From contig JANLYO010000061.1 of assembly GCA_031365665.1 (NCBI GenBank), positions 1-6,852 of the forward strand: 6,852 nucleotides of DNA, written 5' to 3'. The notes below the pieces were generated by a model. The model searched no databases. It was not told the DNA's origin and saw nothing but the letters and a program-made list of their open reading frames with translations. Positions 4,460-6,852 of this stretch are shown piece by piece. How positions within the stretch are numbered: the stretch's first letter is position 1; each line of letters opens with the position of its first letter. The stretch comes from JANYCG01 sp031365665. Its GTDB lineage: Bacteria; Pseudomonadota; Gammaproteobacteria; Burkholderiales; Burkholderiaceae_C. A program made the position numbers and the translations under genes.

Positions 4460-6852
4460 ATGCAGAAACAGAAGTTGGTGATGGTGGGCAATGGCATGGC
4501 GGGGGTGCGCACGCTCGAAGAGCTGCTGAAGATTGCGCCCGAGATGTATGACATCAGCGTGTTTGGCGCAGAGCCGCATCCCAACTACAACCGCATCCTG
4601 CTCTCGCCCGTGTTGGCCGGCGAGCAGACGCTGGACGAGATCGTGCTCAACAGCTGGGATTGGTACAAAGAAAACCACATCACCCTGCATGCAGGCAAAA
4701 AAGTCGTCTCCATTGACCGCGTCAAGCGCATCGTCAAAGCTGACGATGGCACCGAAGAAGCCTATGACCGCCTGCTCATGTGCACCGGCTCCAACCCCTT
4801 CATCCTGCCCGTGCCCGGCAAAGACCTGCCTGGCGTGATCGCTTACCGCGACATTGCTGACACCGAGGCGATGATTGACGCGGCGAAGAAGTATAAAAAC
4901 GCGGTGGTGATTGGCGGCGGCCTCTTGGGCCTGGAGGCCGCCAACGGCCTGATGCGCCGTGGCATGAATGTCACCGTGGTCCACGTCATGCCCACCTTGA
5001 TGGAGCGCCAGCTTGACGCGGTGGCCGGCAAACTTCTGCAAAGGTCGCTGGAAGACCGGGGCATGAAATTCCTGATTGGCGCGCAGACGCAAGGCCTGAC
5101 GGCCGGCCCCGATGGAAGGGTATCCGCCATCCAGTTCAAAGCTGGCACTGCGGAACCGGCTGAAATGGCAACTGAGCTGGTGGTGATGGCCGTGGGCATC
5201 CGCCCCAACACGGCGCTTGCCGAATCCATGCGCCTGCATTGCAACAAAGGCATTGTGGTGACCGACACCATGCAAACCACCACCGACGCCCGCATCTACA
5301 GCGTGGGTGAATGCGCGGCGCACCGGGGCATCGCCTACGGGCTGGTGGCGCCGCTGTTTGAACAGGCCAAAGTGGCCGCTAACCACTTGGCGCAGTTTGG
5401 CATCGGGCGGTATACCGGCTCGCTGACCTCCACCAAACTCAAGGTCACTGGCATCGACCTCTTCAGCGCGGGCGATTTTCAAGGCAGCGAGGGCACTGAA
5501 GACATCGTGATGAGCGACCCCTTCGCCGGGGTCTACAAAAAGCTGGTCATCAAAGACGGCAAACTCATCGGCGCCTGCCTGTACGGCGACACGGTGGACG
5601 GCAGTTATTACTTCAAGCTGCTGCGCGACGGCCGCAGCATTGCCGACATCCGCGACAAACTGATGTTTGGCGAAAGCAATATCGGCGACGTAGGCCATGA
5701 AGGCCACAGCAAAGCCGCCACCATGCCCGACGACGCCGAAGTCTGCGGCTGCAACGGCGTGAAAAAAGGCACGATCTGCAAGGCGATCCGCGAGAAAGGC
5801 CTGTTCACGCTGGAAGAGGTGCGCAAACATACCAAGGCCAGCGGCGGCTGCGGCTCCTGCACTGGCCTGGTGGAGCAAATCTTGATGTTCACGGCGGGTG
5901 GAGACTACTCCGCCACGCCCAAAACCAAACCCATGTGCGCCTGCACCGAGCACGGACACCAGGCGGTGCGGGACGGCATCGTCAAAAACAAACTGGTCAC
6001 GATTGCCAGCGTGCAACAGTTCTTTGACTGGAAAACACCCAACGGTTGTTCAAGCTGCCGTCCGGCCTTGAACTACTACCTTATATCGAGCTGGCCCAAA
6101 GAGGCCAAAGACGACCCGCAAAGCCGCTTCATCAACGAACGCAGCCACGCCAACATCCAAAAAGATGGCACCTACAGCGTCATCCCCCGCATGTGGGGTG
6201 GTGAAACCACCGCCAGCGAGCTGCGGCGCATCGCCGACGCGGTGGACAAATACAAGATTCCGACCGTCAAGGTCACCGGTGGCCAGCGGATTGACTTGCT
6301 GGGCGTGAAGAAAGAAGACCTGGTGAATGTGTGGAAAGACATCGGCATGCCATCTGGCCACGCCTATGCCAAGGCGCTACGTACCGTGAAGACCTGCGTG
6401 GGCAGTGAGTGGTGCCGCATGGGCACGCAAGACTCCACCCAGATGGGCAAAGACCTGGAACGCGCCATGTGGCGCATGTACGCCCCGCACAAGGTCAAAT
6501 TTGCCGTCAGCGGCTGCCCGCGTAATTGTGCTGAATCGGGCATCAAGGACGTGGGCGTGATTGGTGTGGATTCAGGCTGGGAGATGTACATCGCTGGTAA
6601 CGGCGGCATCAAGACCGAAGTGGCGCACTTTTTGGTGAAGGTGAAAACTCCTGAAGAAGTGCTGGAATACACAGGCGCATTTTGTGAGCTGTACAGGCAG
6701 GAAGGCTGGTACCTGGAGCGCACTGTGCATTACGTCAGCCGGGTGGGTCTGGAGCACGTGAAGAAAAAAATCCTCGAAGACCACGAAGGCCGCAAGGCGC
6801 TGTGGGCCCAGTTGCAGTTTGCACTCGACGGTGAGCCTGACCCGTGGTTTGA
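4460..6852 (+). CDS. nirB: Assimilatory NADH:nitrite reductase large subunit, 3' end beyond window
   Basis: This gene encodes the large subunit of cytoplasmic siroheme nitrite reductase, which reduces nitrite to ammonium with six electrons from NAD(P)H. The frame is open for 797 codons and leaves the window still open; NirB is usually about 810-850 residues, so little is missing. Seen in order: FAD-binding VGNGMAG (9-15), NAD(P)H-binding VVIGGGLLG (149-157), a BFD-type [2Fe-2S] set C429-x-C431 and C464-x2-C467, a second similar set C493-x-C495 and C530-x2-C533, and the [4Fe-4S]/siroheme cysteines C646-x5-C652 and C686-x3-C690. All key cysteines are intact, so the enzyme looks functional. The ATG follows AAGG at five bases' spacing and a sigma-54 promoter. 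It is divergent from the kinase/phosphatase operon. nirD and a nitrate reductase gene are the expected next genes to the right but are not visible. Confidence 0.97.
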   Translation, partial: MQKQKLVMVGNGMAGVRTLEELLKIAPEMYDISVFGAEPHPNYNRILLSPVLAGEQTLDEIVLNSWDWYKENHITLHAGKKVVSIDRVKRIVKADDGTEEAYDRLLMCTGSNPFILPVPGKDLPGVIAYRDIADTEAMIDAAKKYKNAVVIGGGLLGLEAANGLMRRGMNVTVVHVMPTLMERQLDAVAGKLLQRSLEDRGMKFLIGAQTQGLTAGPDGRVSAIQFKAGTAEPAEMATELVVMAVGIRPNTALAESMRLHCNKGIVVTDTMQTTTDARIYSVGECAAHRGIAYGLVAPLFEQAKVAANHLAQFGIGRYTGSLTSTKLKVTGIDLFSAGDFQGSEGTEDIVMSDPFAGVYKKLVIKDGKLIGACLYGDTVDGSYYFKLLRDGRSIADIRDKLMFGESNIGDVGHEGHSKAATMPDDAEVCGCNGVKKGTICKAIREKGLFTLEEVRKHTKASGGCGSCTGLVEQILMFTAGGDYSATPKTKPMCACTEHGHQAVRDGIVKNKLVTIASVQQFFDWKTPNGCSSCRPALNYYLISSWPKEAKDDPQSRFINERSHANIQKDGTYSVIPRMWGGETTASELRRIADAVDKYKIPTVKVTGGQRIDLLGVKKEDLVNVWKDIGMPSGHAYAKALRTVKTCVGSEWCRMGTQDSTQMGKDLERAMWRMYAPHKVKFAVSGCPRNCAESGIKDVGVIGVDSGWEMYIAGNGGIKTEVAHFLVKVKTPEEVLEYTGAFCELYRQEGWYLERTVHYVSRVGLEHVKKKILEDHEGRKALWAQLQFALDGEPDPWF

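Noticed and set aside
4331..6016. 561-codon open frame antisense to nirB
   Set aside because: nirB on the other strand is unmistakable with all its cofactor motifs. The antisense frame is rich in His, Ala and Gly with no domain pattern, typical of shadow frames in GC-rich genes.

Overview
The window looks like a chromosomal segment of a betaproteobacterium, most likely Burkholderiales/Comamonadaceae-like. This is inferred from the GC-rich coding sequence, the NirB and kinase/phosphatase sequence style, and a sigma-54 nitrogen-control promoter. No 16S rRNA or other decisive marker is present.

Left part (1-459): a CRISPR array of seven identical 36-nt repeats with six complete 30-nt spacers. 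It continues beyond the left edge, where 27 nt of another spacer are visible. No cas gene lies in the window. Positions 460-749 hold no protein gene. Directly against the last repeat is a 69-bp near-perfect palindrome (459-527). An AT-rich flank follows, which I read as the probable leader, giving right-to-left array transcription. The core hexamer of the repeat (ATTGGG/CCCAAT) recurs several times in this flank. A diverged copy of the palindrome arm lies at 721-746.

Middle part (750-4292, minus strand): a probable two-gene operon. The upstream gene encodes a membrane-anchored fusion of a PP2C phosphatase and a Ser/Thr kinase. The downstream gene, 57 bp later, encodes a large amidohydrolase of the N-acyl-D-amino-acid deacylase superfamily.

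Right part (4460-6852, plus strand): nirB, the large subunit of assimilatory NADH:nitrite reductase, complete at its start and cut by the window's end. It is transcribed divergently from the kinase operon. The 167-bp intergenic region holds an essentially perfect sigma-54 promoter for nirB and an NtrC-like site. A second sigma-54-like element faces the kinase gene and almost touches its start codon.

Functionally, the kinase/phosphatase and nirB form a known nitrate-assimilation neighbourhood. The amidohydrolase could add release of nitrogen from N-acyl compounds, but this link is inferred. The least ordinary part of the window is the CRISPR-flank architecture: a long palindrome exactly at the array boundary, echoes of the repeat core in the leader, and a weak candidate for a small RNA opposite the array.
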